Positions 31,039 through 43,369 of a stretch of DNA of 64,000 nucleotides are shown here, piece by piece (position 1 is the first letter of the stretch; every line of letters begins with the position of its first letter). The notes beneath the pieces are model-generated. The model worked only from the letters and a program-made list of their open reading frames with translations, was not told where the DNA came from and ran no database searches. Position numbers and translations under genes: made by a program. The DNA is from Magnolia sinica (taxonomy: Eukaryota > Streptophyta > Magnoliopsida > Magnoliales > Magnoliaceae), in the NCBI RefSeq assembly GCF_029962835.1, contig NC_080579.1, positions 85,143,959 to 85,207,958 on the forward strand, read 5' to 3'.

Positions 31039-31611
31039 TTAATTTTTCATTCTTTCTCCTTCAATTCGTAGGTTTTGTTGGGTTTGCACAAATGGGGGAA
31101 ATGGGTATTTATACCCATAAGATTTTCCTCCAAAATGGGTAGCTTGAGTGTGAGGTTTTCACGACTTAACGCGCCCCATCAGTTAAACCGTTATGGACCA
31201 ATGGTCCTATCGGTGTAATTGATAGAATAGGGTTTGTAGCCATTTTCTGCCTGCTCAGGTCGGTCGAATCAATAGGCTCATCGGTCGAACGGACAAAACA
31301 TCAACTTGTCTTAAAATGGGTCATTTCACTGCTCTCGGTCTTAAAGATTGATCCTATGAATTCTACAAGTTACCTTAGACTTAAATATCCAATTTGGTAT
31401 AGTTTTACGTAGGTTTTATCTGATCAAACACTTGGGGTCTAATGAACCAGGGATCCGGTGATCCAAATCCCATAATTATCATGGTGCGGTTTGGTTTGTT
31501 ACTATTCGGAATTCAATTTAGTCATGGGTTTTTAGGTCTAAGTTTTAGCTTATAATCCCTAAGTCTTCGAGTTCAAAATACGCATGTGCACATGCGACCG
31601 CATGGTTGATC

Positions 31612-31620
<9 letters not shown>

Positions 31621-31682
<62 letters not shown>
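31621..31682. repeat. (TA)n microsatellite
   Basis: About 31 TA units preceded by (TG)4; near the start of the minus-strand LTR. Confidence 0.98.
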
Positions 31683-31685
<3 letters not shown>

Positions 31686-32199
31686 ATAACCCCCAAGGAC
31701 ATCCAATACCCGAGTGTTGGAGGGTCGAGGTGTTACAATATACCCCCTTAAAATAATTTCATCCACGAAATTGTCTAATATTCCTGACATATAAACAAGG
31801 ACACTGCTACTCATATGCCTAAGTTTCCATTATGTTCATTACAGTAAGTTTGTGTGCAGATAGGTGTGTATATTAAACTCTAATTCGAATCATATAGGCT
31901 ACCCCATTACAATAATTTTTCTCTCAAGATTTGAGATGCATATCCCAGTCACTAATGACACACTTAATAAATCAGGAGACTCTAAATCTAAAGTCACAAA
32001 TTCTTAATTAAATTTTGGGCAATAAGCCTCATGCATTTGGATTGGACATTTATATTTGATCTCGGGCGATGAGCCCTTAATTGGATTAAGTGACCCGGGT
32101 AACAAGCCACGTGATCATATTCTATTGACTCTTGGTATAATTATGATATTCTAGCTTTTTTAATATACTATTTGTAATTGATCTAATAAAGGTTTAGCT

Positions 32200-32998
32200 A
32201 AGGCATATACATAATGGCATTTGTAGGTGTTACATGGTCTCACTGTTTGTTGTAGTTATGCCATACAGGTGGATATTCCTGGTATCATTGTCGGTTCGAA
32301 TTGCATTGCAGATAATATTGGTGACGAGCCATATTACTATCAATTCTCTTCGATGCATGTATTTGCATTTCATGTCATACATGCGTCTAATCAACTAAAT
32401 TATGAAATGTTTGCTTTGCTGTGATTTCTTTATATGTAATTAACTGTGTTGATGGTTTGAGAAACTTGGGAAAATGGTAACACTAAGTTGATCACTCACT
32501 CCCTCTTGCAACGGTATTTTAAAACACCACTTAAATGTTGGTGATGCGTGTGCTATAGAAGCCGTTGTACTGAAGGAGGCTTACGTGGACCTCGAGGAAG
32601 AAGTGTCATACTTTTAGGTGCAAAATGGGCAGGTGTAGTCATAGCATATTATCTGTTCATCTTTTTCTCTAGAATAGTTAGAATATTTGAATAATAGGAC
32701 AAATCGTAGATATGTTTATTGAGTCCCCATCTGAGTAGACTCGTACTTTTGATTTTGAATGACTTTAATGGCTGGTTTGGATATTTTATTATTAATACTT
32801 CTTTAATTTCGAACTTAATAAATGTACTAGTTTATTTCTCTACGAATGTGTATGATGCCAATTATTGGTGCCAATAAACTATGTTTCTAAGGTATAAATA
32901 AACTATGCTCTTAAAGTATAAGTTAATACCTAGGATATTAAGGACCGAGTATGTACTCGACCCTTGAAATTTGGGGCGTTATAAGTTGGTATCAAAGC
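32200..32998 (+). mobile_element. LTR 3' part and primer-binding site (gypsy-type)
   Basis: The stretch ends CTTGAAATTTGGGGCGTTATA, then AG and TTGGTATCAAAGC (32986-32998), an initiator-Met primer site. GGGGCGTTATA is close to the GGGGCGTTACA end common in plant gypsy LTRs. Upstream blocks (AACTTGGGAAAATGGTAACAC, TTGCAACGGTATTTTAAAAC) look like the regulatory part of such LTRs. The LTR start was not located; it cannot be the element at 27754-31737, which is in the other orientation. Confidence 0.5.
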
Positions 32999-35446
32999 AT
33001 GAGTTTAGAAGTAAAGTAAGTCGTGGGTTGGGGGCTCTTCATAAGCTTTACGATTACTTAGTTAGGACTATGAAATTAGAAACAATGAACCCTAAGACCA
33101 AATTTTCGATGCTTGATCAATGTGGAACTCGAATATAGACCTTTAAATAATAGGATATCCTTGATCAAGAACATCAAACGCGTGTTACCTCCTAATTATC
33201 CCAACCCCCTTTTCACTTATTGATTCACTCAAATTCAAATTGACTTAAGATAACTAAATAAAGTCCAATCCAAGTCATAGTTTAGGCACATAGATTGTGT
33301 GATTATATAGAAGCGCAATGAGTTTTGCATAAACAATGATTATTCCTAATGCAAGTATCTTAATGGTTATGCAAATACAAGCATCAAGAATCAATCAACT
33401 TAATCAAATTCACGTTCATCATCTATTATTGTAATCAAATAATACAAACAATGAAATTGGGGAAGTCCTATGGATTACAATTTTCCATCAATGGTCAGGC
33501 ATATAAAATTGTAAATCCTATTTCTTTCTTAAAAGGAAACCCGTTCATAGTCAGACACAAATACACGTAAATTTTCAATTCCAAATAATCCCAAATCTAG
33601 ACTATGGTCAACCTTATAGATTAGGAAAATTTGGATTATTATTTGTTTTGCAATTAAACCATAAGAGAAAGAAATAATCTTTTTAATGTCAAATAGAATC
33701 AATAAACATCAAAGGTTGTTCCAATCAGGGCCTTCATCTCAGTCCTGACAAACAATTTAGCTATCCATGGTGTAGACTAGAGAATCAAAAGACAAGAAAA
33801 TTGAAAAAATAAGTTGGGAAATCATATCCCTGGAAAGCCCCAACCACATCTCTTCTTCTCCTTTGTTCGGCCAACACCACCACCAATCTTCCAACAATCC
33901 AACAATCTAGCAATCTAACAACAGCTACCTCTCAACATTATTTATCTGTTTATTTTTTTTTATTATTTTTTTATCCTCCCAATCACCACCTTGCAGCTGC
34001 CCTTGGCTTTATAGCTGGTTCGAACCCCAATAGCGGCAACTGCCTCCGCCTCTCTCTTTTATTTTTGGTCTGTGCATTTGCAGCTTGAGATAGTCTTTCT
34101 TTCCTAACTTTTTTTCAAGCGACCAATGCACCAATGTTGGTTCGTTCACTTTTTTTTTAAAAAAAATTCTTTCAAAATACATCGGGGTGATTCATAATTT
34201 GGACTGTCTGCAACATTCCAGGCATCTATTTGCCTAAATGGACCATTGGCATGAGAAATGGATGACTAGAACTCTTTAAAAAATCACTTAAACGTCTGTC
34301 GATTAGATTTTGATCGTATGGTCTATTGGCATCTCATATTCCTATCAAATTTAGACCCAAGCCCTAACTTCATGTGCTCTTCAAGGTAGACAGATCAGAT
34401 GGCCCACATTGGATCTCTAATTTCGATAGAAAATTTTAAGGGATTATGATGACGTCAACATGTGTTAGCATAGGCATGATTTTTTTAAAATAAAAAATTA
34501 CCTTTTTTATTTTTTTCCCCAGTAACCTCCTTCACGGTTATCAGATAGGAGTGATACTTTATACCCTAGAGATTTTCGATGCACTCTACATAATGGTATA
34601 AAAATCATCTTAAGATTCTACTCTAAGAAAAAAGTGAATATTTAACGTCGGTGTACAGAGCGTTTTTCCACTTCCGCTGTACTCTGCTCTATACACATTG
34701 TTACCATCTAATCTAGACTATTGATTTAAAAGAAATAAAATTTCCTACATCTTTTCTCATATTTTTGTGTCATATTCCATTTTTTACAAAATAATCAAAA
34801 ATCACAAAATTAGTTGGATTTAGGCAAAATAAGGTACTAAAAAAATATAAGTTTTAGGGGCCTAGGACTCTCAATATTTTATGTATATCATAAGCAATGA
34901 CATCCAATCAAGCCTTTTTTTTTTTTGTAGTCCCCTTCTTATTTCATCAATCCTAGGAAACCCACAACATACCTTCTCATATAAGAAAATCCAAGCCTCT
35001 CCACTCAAGGAGAAACCCCCTTAGCCTGTCGTTCCATCCCTCTACCAAGGAGAGGAGAGAGCAATATGATAGAGTTCAACCCAGGCTAGCCTAGTTTAGC
35101 CATAACCTTAGCCACCTAAGCAACCAAAGCCTCAATCCAAGCCACTCAACCTGCTCCTTGTGACACTACCATCCAACTTTCCATCAGCTTCGTCCATCTT
35201 ACATAAATATCATGCAATATATATTCCCTTCTCCACTCCCCTACTTATCCATCTCATAACATTGCATCGCATAGCATCATGCACCTAAACAACTACAAGT
35301 GTATGCTTTGTGGCTTACCAATATAATTAGATCATACCCATTAGAAACTTTGGCCAATTAGTTCATGCTTTGGCAAGTGGGAGAGTCAAGACGGATTTAT
35401 CCAACCTAGGTTACAGTTTGTCATAAGCATTGCATTCTACACTGCA

Positions 35447-35491
<45 letters not shown>

Positions 35492-36087
35492 TCTTTACAT
35501 ACATAACTACATTGCATACATAGCACTTAACACCCTGTCAATTCAAATGTATGCTCTGCAGCTCGCCGAGTTAATCGGATTTTACCCATCAGAAACTTGG
35601 ATTGATTAGTTCTCGCTTTAGCAAGTGGGGAGAGTCAATGCGAAATTATCCAACTTATGCTATAGCTTGTTATAGGTGTTGCATCTAACATGACATTGCA
35701 CACACCATGCATCATTAGTGCACAAGAACTAGTTTTAATCCTTAATAGTTCTTGAGATCTTTATCCTTAATAGTTCTTGAGATCTTGTAAAGTAAAGACC
35801 GTGCATTTGTATAGGCAAAGCATGTGCCTAACACCTTCCATCTCTAAAATCATGGTCCCTTATTTAGAATCTTCAGCCGTAGATTAAGGAGTCATTTTAG
35901 GAAAGATAATCTATAGATTTTATCATAACATTTCTACAGGGTCTACCCGACTGTGGAATCAGATTAATTGGCTAGTGGTGACTTTAGTCAAATATAACCA
36001 TTTCTATCACATTCAAATGTCAATCCAGCCCGCATGAGTGTGATCCACACTAGGATCCAGCATTAACACTATAGTATGGACTAGTAT
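32999..36087. other. Gene-free repeat-rich stretch
   Basis: No coding signal. Probably the non-coding interior of the LTR element whose primer site is at 32986. Contains a direct duplication with 241-base period (35282-35448 and 35523-35700, sharing AGTGGG.AGAGTCAA), (CA)n at 35449-35487, and an exact 25-base tandem duplication (ATCCTTAATAGTTCTTGAGA, 35738-35787). Confidence 0.6.
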
Positions 36088-36548
36088 TGTTATCTATAAT
36101 TGCTAGGTGGGTTGTCCAAGTGGACCCCACCCATTGGAAGATAAAGAGATAGTCTCTGACAGTTTCAGAAATGTTCATCTTCTCAAGCAGCCTTTAGTCT
36201 GGCAGTTTCAAAATTGTTCATCTCTTAATATTGAAGACATTTATGGCGGTATCTCTATATAATGGGTAGGAATCCATGACCAAAATACGTAGAATATCTC
36301 AGGCATAAATCTCTAAAGTGTAGAGAGGTATTACGAGAGGAAAGTCAGGTTCCATCACAACTACACGATTTACATTATAGATCTAGTTTGGAGAAGAGGG
36401 TTCTTGTAGACCTATTCTTACGCTAGTGAAAGCGACGTAACTCATCTTCCGGTGATGTGAAACGCAGCTGGCAAGATCTAACAACCAATCCTCCATCTTC
36501 CGTTGTCATTGGTTCAAGGGATTCACTTTGAGAAGCTGTTTCCTAACA
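36088..36548 (+). mobile_element. LTR, 5' copy (pair with 42329-42799)
   Basis: From TGTTATCTATAATTGC to TTTCCTAACA. It aligns with 42329-42799 over nearly its whole length (AAATCTCTAAAGTGTAGAGA, GATTTACATTATAGATCTAG, CTAGTGAAAGCGACGTAACT versus close variants). A degenerate primer site TGGTATTAGAG follows at 36550-36560. Start coordinate is uncertain by a few bases and no 5-base duplication was found. Confidence 0.75.
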
Positions 36549-36741
36549 TTGGTATTAGAGATTTAGATGTGCGCCTTCATTGCATATTTTTCTTGTCCTC
36601 TCCCGATCTTTCTCTTTTTTTTTGATTGAATAAGAATTCTAAAAGAAGGGATTGAAATCCCTAACCGAATAAGTGAATAACTTTTCAGAGTAACCGACTA
36701 TGTCTAACGAGGCAATGGTCGACTGCTGGTTACGAGTAGAT

Positions 36742-36742
<1 letters not shown>

Positions 36743-36782
<40 letters not shown>
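36743..36782 (+). repeat. (AG)n microsatellite
   Basis: About 20 AG units in the leader of the LTR element. Confidence 0.97.
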
Positions 36783-36786
<4 letters not shown>

Positions 36787-36946
36787 AACCACAGACATAT
36801 ATTTCCCTCTCAAGATAAATGGTTAGATTAATGGCCTTGGTTTTTCGTTATTATCATTAAACTATCTTATTGACCGAATATATCCCGTGATCAAATTTTA
36901 TTTTCGACAAGAATGATTGAATTTGTTCGAGGGTTGTTTTTAACCA

Positions 36947-37925
36947 AAATGGTCGATTTTGATGTTTTCGACCAATATGGTTAATTTTCGACTAACAGGG
37001 CTAATTATGATGTTTTTGACTAACATGGCCGATTCTGATATTTTCGACCAAGATGAGAAATTTTCGACCAAGGTGGTTAGGTGATTTTGATGTTTTCGAC
37101 CAATATGGTTAATTTTCAACCAACTTATCCGATTATGATATTTTCAACTAAGATGATCAATTTTGATGTTTTCGACCAATGGACTATTCTTGACGAATAT
37201 GGCCGATTTTTGACCAACATGGCCGATTATGATGTTTTCGACCAATATGGTCGATTTTGATGTTTTCGACCAATATGACTGATTTTTGACCAACATGGTC
37301 GATTCTGCTTTTTTTTAAAAAAACAAAATGACTAATTTTTTTATACCAAAATGATCGATTTGATGTTTTCGAGCAATATGACTGATTTTTAACTAACATG
37401 GTTGATTATGATATTTTCAACCAAGATGACCAATTTTGATGGTTTCAACCAACATGGTTGATTATGATGATTTCGACCAAGATGGCAAATTTTTGACCAA
37501 GATGGTCAATTTTGATATGTTTAACCAGTATAGCCGATTTTTTTTACTAACATGATTGATTCTGATGTTTTTGACCAAGATGGCTGATTTTGATATTGTC
37601 AACTAAAGTGGTCGATTTTGTCCAAGGGACTGTTCTTGACTAATGTGGCTAGTTTTCGACTAACATGGCCGATTATGATATTTTTGATTAAGATGGCTAA
37701 ATTTTTACTGAGATGGTCAATTTTGATATTTTCAACTAATATAGTCGATATTTTTATCAAAATGGCCAATTTTGTTGTTTTCGACCAAGATGGCCGATTT
37801 TGATGTTTTCGACCAAAGTGGTCGATTTCGGCCAAAGGGATTGTTCTTGACCAATATTGCTGATTTTTGACCAAGATAACCAATTATGATATTTTCGACC
37901 AGATTAGCTATTATCGACCAAACTA
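36947..37925. repeat. Minisatellite, ~1 kb, units of 28 and ~20 bp
   Basis: Imperfect tandem array of GATGTTTTCGACCAATATGG followed by TCGATTTT (28 bases), alternating with a shorter variant TTTGACCAACATGGCCGATT. About 35-40 units with transitions and small indels; poly-T interruptions at 37310-37330. The minus-strand open frames of 60-94 residues through it are repeat by-products (runs like ILVENIKIDHFG). It lies in the leader of the LTR element at 36088. Confidence 0.88.
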
Positions 37926-38181
37926 ATCTGCTCAATCATATAAATGCAATGACCATATGTTGTTGTATTGACAGTACATGCAGACCTAAAATGTGACTAT
38001 TGAAAATCAGGGGTTAATAGGCAGAAATGCATTTTTTTAAACAACAAATGACCATAGTTCCATTCTTTGGGTGCGTTGCCTCCGAATGCTCACATCCATT
38101 GGTGCCGCCCTCCTTCCCCCGCTTTAAATAGTGGGGACCCCCCCACGCACACACACACCCCCTAGTCATCGAGGTGCTTTA

Positions 38182-38939
38182 GGGGTTGTTTGTTTTTTCT
38201 TTTACTCGTGTATTTCCTTGTAAATGAGTAATGATTATTTACCTATGTAAATGCAGCGCCTATACCGAGGTTGACATTGACAAGGAGCTTGTTTGAAAAG
38301 CTTTCCCTATTTTTTTAATACAATTGTTTAGTTTCACATATAAACATTGTGGGCTCCACCATAATGTATGTATCTTATCCACATCGTCCATCCATTCTGC
38401 CAGCCCATTTTATGGCATGAGCTAAAAATGAGGTAAATTTAAAGCTCAAGTGGACCACACCATAAAAAAATGCTGGGAATTGAACACCTAACGTTGAAAA
38501 CTTCTTGGGGGCCACAAAGGCTTTGGATCAAGCTGATATGTGTGTATAGCCTTCATACATGTCAATGTAATCTAATGAATAGGTTGGATGATAGATGCAC
38601 ATCCCTGTGGGCCCTAGGAAGGTTTAAACTTTGAATGTTGGGTGTCATTAACCACCTATTTCCTGTGGTGTGGTCCACTTGATCTTCCAGTTTATCTTAT
38701 TTTTTGGCTCATGCCCTAAAATGAGATAGTAAAACAGATGGATGGTGTGGATCACACACACATTACCGTGGGGCCCATGAACTTCAACGGTTTCCAATCC
38801 CTCTTGGTTTCATGCTTTTTGGACATGATTTTCAAGATGTAATTGCATGTTTACCTTCCCCTCAAACAAACGCCCTTCAAAATTAATTATTATTTATTTA
38901 TCTGCATTTACATGTGTAATTGAAAAAACAAATACGCCC
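38182..38939. mobile_element. Tourist-like (PIF/Harbinger) MITE, copy 3 (758 bp)
   Basis: Left end GGGGTTGTTTGTTTTTTC, right end reversed GGGCGTATTTGTTTTTTC, flanked by TTA at 38179-38181 and 38940-38942. The inner palindrome (38349-38778) starts GTGGGCTCCACCATAATG and ends CGTGGGGCCCATG. Longest of the three copies because the inner repeat is longer. Confidence 0.85.
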
Positions 38940-39190
38940 TTAGTGGTTTATCTTTATCAGAGTAGTGGGAGATGAGTGGAAGCTTTAAGGCTCCTTGCAT
39001 AGGAGTGTAAAATTTGAGGATAAAAAACCTCCACGTTAAATGTATTTGAGGAGATTCTTGCAGGGTTTTGTCTTGTCCTTCTATCCAACAATATACAATA
39101 AATCTAAGTGACAATCATCTAGTGATGTTGCGAGCCACGAATATATGGTGCTTGGATCTTGAATATAATATCTTGTCTCTAAATGTATTA

Positions 39191-39323
39191 ATAATGCTTA
39201 CAAGAACATCGATAACTGAATTGAACAAAAGCGAGAAACTAGATGGAAATAACTATGATATCTTACACCATAAAATTCAATATCTTTTAGATAAGCAAGG
39301 GATTTTAGAAACCCTAAAGGGGT
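39191..39323 (+). pseudogene. Copia gag N-terminal fragment
   Basis: ITELNKSEKLDGNNYDILHH and KIQYLLDKQGILETLKG correspond to the start of copia gag (L...KL.G.NY..W..K...L). The frame is cut at about 39319 by sequence beginning GGGGTGTTTGGCTCAAGGG, probably another insertion. It lies 2.6 kb after the primer site of the LTR element 36088-42799, with the minisatellite and a MITE in between. Confidence 0.65.
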
Positions 39324-42300
39324 GTTTGGCTCAAGGGATTAGAAAGGATTAGGTGGGATGGGTTTATAAAAACCACATGATTGTACTTTGTCAGTTCTTG
39401 TCATGGAATTGCACAAGGGTTAGGTGGCTTGGGTTTAACAAGGTCAATGTTTGAATGGCTTGGGATCACAAAACACATGCTACAAAATCAGCAGCAGGTC
39501 ATGTTTGGATGGTGGTTTGCACAAACCCATGTTGTGGAATCACCTGCCTGTCCTGTTTGGGAGGTGGTCTGAGCTACATGGTGGTTTGCATAGACCCATG
39601 CAAGGATCCTTCCCCACCCATGTTTGGCAACCCATCGTGTCTGGTCCATTCCACACAATAACCTGGGTGTATATGATCATACCTGGCAGGTTATGGTCTA
39701 CTGGAGCTTCACAGTTGACGGAGAATGAAGCCCGCTGGATCTGCACCACAGGTTGGGCTCCTACGCATCACATGTTCTGGAATATCCGAGCATCCAGACC
39801 ATTGTTGTACTTCTCAACTATCCATATGATAACAATCAAGGGCGTTAGGATCTTTCAATTTGGACAAGTTTTGGTGCATCCCCAATCCATGATGGGGGTT
39901 CTTCAGATCAACGATCAGGATCACCAACAGCGGAGCACGCTTGTGCCAAAAAGGCACATGAGCCATTATCTATATGACGAAACATCAAGATCCAATAATT
40001 CCTTATCCACACAATGAATTAATCGATAAAGAATTTCAATCAAAGACGTACCTGGATTCATGGTACTTGAAATTGTTTAAATGAATGTGATCTTCAGCAA
40101 TTCTTTGAACCCTTGATGATATTCCCACATGATCATCTGCCTTATTGATGGAGAACCTCGAGTCCATTGGATCATATGAATTAATCCACACGGAATTTCG
40201 AGCAAAGACGTACTTGGATTCATGGTACTCAAAACTGTTTGAATGAATGTGATCTTCCTACTTCTTCTATCCCTTGCAGCGATAGCAGATGGGAGGCTTG
40301 TATTTTACTAGTTTAGTGTGAAAGGGGGTAGAGACTCTCATATACAGAGAATTTAAAGAGTTCTAATGCCCATACACCAACAACTCGTTTTCTCTTAAAA
40401 TCTCTACTGCTTTGAGTTATCCATACTTAAATCGACTCACACCACGCAATACATGTGATTGGGTGTGCCAGCTCAATCATGTTACACAACCACAACTATT
40501 GCAGGCCCCACTAATATGCCATTTAGTCAATCCAACGGTTGGGTTTGATCTAGTTTCAATAACCCTATAATCTATGGATGGCCCATGAAACGGATAACTT
40601 ACATCCCTCTTACTCTACCCATATAAAATTGAAAAGGTTTGTAAAAAAATTGGTCTCATGAAGTGATCATTCACAGTCACATCAAGTAACGTGATACATC
40701 CAAATTCAAAATTTCATGGAATATAGCTCCAGATGTTGGTGTAACACACCAACGGTTTCAAGTCTGGGTGTTCTCATGGATAAGCCACAAACCTAGGAAA
40801 ATTTCATTGTCATTGGCTTCTCAATCAGCCATATATTATTATACAAATCACATTATTAAAATATATATAACACATTAATTTTTAAATTATCAAATCTAGC
40901 CGAAAAAGAGATCATGATGTATGTGAAATATATTACAAAACGTCTTTAAATAATATCTACAACTGTAAATGTAGTGCCGTTAGATCAAATAACTTTTGGA
41001 TCGATGGGATCACGACATGAATATTAGATCGCATACATAGGTGAAATTAACAGTTCCGATTCCCTATTATATTAAGATTATGAATTGGTAATACAGTTCT
41101 TTCAAGAAAATGAGATGTGTGCTTAAGTATTAGTATGTACAACCCATACCTTTTAAAGTCGGATATTATAGATAAGATGATCAAATCCCCCAGAAGCAGT
41201 ACTACAAGAGTTCCTCCCACCTATATGCAAGACATGGAAAAAAGGATGAGTCAATTAAAAACGACATCGTACGCAAGACATTGCAAGACATGGCAGTAGA
41301 TGACTTATGAACTTACAAACTGTTGAATCAGAATAGATATATAGGAAACAGACGTAACCAGGAGGTCTATGTCGCATCAGATACTTGTGCCAAACAAGAG
41401 GTAGTCCATATGATTTGTACATTGTATTAAGAAGACGTTGGAGTAACATATTTGTATACGTAAAAGATTGTCATTTACTTACCTGTATCACCAATCAACC
41501 ACACTATCCATATTCTCAATGGTCATTCCCACTAGTGTCATGCAGCATGAATAAGACAGATGTGAGACTTCATCTAAGAGCTTATGAAAGTGATTGAGTT
41601 GAGTGGCTAAGACTAAGTGCCTGGATGGCAGCTAAGTTAAGATTTGTATGGTGTAGAGGCTGACATACTCCTAAGGAGCTCCACCATAACATGCTTTTCA
41701 TAAAACACTTGCTAAAGACAATTGAAAATACCTACTGTGGATAGAGAATAGATCTGAGTTTCTCCTCCATGTGAGAAAACCAGTGTGTAGGTGACCCTTG
41801 TGCCCTTATGATTGCGGGCTATGCTTTGAAATGGAGGCTTGATGTTGTTATTCTAGCTCGTTTCCATAGACCATAAAAGAAAGGGTATAATGAAGTGTGT
41901 CTTAAAAAGTGGTTGAGCTAAGATGGGTAAGTATGAGCACTGCGGGAAGACCGTCTAATTTTACATCTCACATTTTTATGTGACATATTAACGTGCGCGA
42001 GCAAGATGAGTTCATGGCCGGCCAACGTGTCCCTCAGCATGTCTGAACTCATGGGTGCAAATAAAATAAATGGACAATCACTCGGGTTATGAGTACCCAT
42101 GAGAGGTTAGAGAGTATCCTTTATTGGTGTAACCAAGGCGAGCCAGGGGTAGGTTAATGTTACCGAAGATAAGATACATTGTGATTGTTGACGGAAACTT
42201 AACATACTTGTTCTCTCAAGGTTATGTGCTTCACTGGTTGCACACTATATTTTGTAGTATGAGGACTTCTAACGAGCTTTAGTTTTGGTCATTAATTGGG

Positions 42301-42328
42301 TTGATGCCCGACTAGTCCGAGTGGTAGA
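39324..42328. other. Interior of the LTR element, no recognisable coding
   Basis: 39319-39720 has repeated GTTTGG-type words suggesting an inserted element without clear right end. 40008-40098 and 40178-40256 are direct repeats (AAAGACGTACCTGGATTCAT, GAATGTGATCTTC). No intact pol block recognised; open frames at 39451-40017 and 41117-41597 show no family features. Confidence 0.5.
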
Positions 42329-42799
42329 TGTAACGGTTAGGTGAGTCGTCCAAGTAGGCTCCACCAATTGGAAGATAGAGACATAGGCTCTAGCAGTTTC
42401 GGAACTATTCATCTTCCCAAGCAAACTTTAATCTTCTCAGGCAGCCTTTAGTCTAGAAGTTCTAGAACTGTTCATCTCCTGCTATTAGAGATATTTATGG
42501 CAGTATCCTTGTATAATCGGCAGGAACCTACAACCAAAATACACATAATCTCAAGCACAAATCTCTAGAGTGTAGAGAGGTATTGCGAGAGGGAAGTCAA
42601 GTTCCATCACAACCACACGATTTACAATGTAGATCTAGTTTGAAAAAGAGTGTTTCCGTAGACATCTTCTTAGGCTAGTGAAAGCGGCATAACTCATCTT
42701 CCAGTGACGTGAGATGCATCAGGCAAGATCTAACAATCGAGCCTCCACTTCCATTACCATTGGTTCAAGGAAATCGCTTTGAGAAGTTATTTCCTAACA
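42329..42799 (+). mobile_element. LTR, 3' copy (pair with 36088-36548)
   Basis: From TGTAACGGTTAGGTGAGTCG to TTTCCTAACA. Aligns with the 5' copy at 36088-36548 with substantial divergence, so the insertion is old. Confidence 0.75.
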
Positions 42800-43369
42800 T
42801 GATGATCATCATCAACATAATCCAGGCCTTATCCCAATTAATTAACATAAGATAGGTGAAGCTTATTTACTTTATGTTATATTATATGTCATCAAGTCTT
42901 TTCTCACTGCCTCCGTCCATATAATCTTTTGAATCTTCTTCTTCTTTATCTTTTAGGCCTCCTCCAACGCCCCCATTCCAACACACATCAGGCAGCACCC
43001 GAAGCCCGCCAGGACAACCTGGCCCACTGTAAGCCTGCCTTCCAGGTGACTTAAAAACTCCCATCATTTTTCTAAGAGCCCCACTCATAGGCCCTCTTCC
43101 CATCAATTCACGAAATGACAACAGAAAAAAAAATCCTCAAATTTTATTAGCTTGTCAGGGATACAATGGTCAACAAATAAAGTCAGAAAATGCCCTTGAA
43201 GAAGGTTTATTCAGTTTGGGAGAAAAAAATTTGATGGTAAAAAAAAAACAAAAAAAAATCAGTAGACGCACTCATGTCACCCACTGGAAAAAGAAAGAAA
43301 GAAAAAAAAAAAACCATTACACCAACACATGCACACCTGCCACCCCACATGTGGCACACGGCACCCCTC
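42800..43369. other. 3' flank of the PHD-finger gene
   Basis: No separate gene. It probably contains the 3' untranslated region of the minus-strand gene ending at 43370. The A-rich runs at 43240-43315 are on the plus strand. Confidence 0.5.

Larger units (their letters stand above)
27754..31737 (-). mobile_element. Gypsy-type LTR in minus orientation, carrying two MITEs
   Basis: On the minus strand it starts TGTAACACCTCGACCCTCC at 31737, directly after a purine tract (AAGGGGGTATAT, 31738-31750), and ends GGGGGCATTACA at 27754. TGTAAC...TTACA ends with C-rich and G-rich neighbours are usual for some plant gypsy LTRs. Of the ~4 kb, about 1.14 kb are the MITEs at 28989 and 30466. The matching 5' LTR was not found. 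No coding part visible. The assignment rests on termini only. Confidence 0.45.

Noticed and set aside
36947..37925. CRISPR-like array
   Set aside because: Units are contiguous and diverged with no unique spacers, in plant DNA; it is a minisatellite. The minus-strand open frames through it are repeat artefacts.
39451..40017. 188-codon plus-strand open frame
   Set aside because: Translation of GTTTGG-rich repeat DNA, no family features, overlapping frames equally open.
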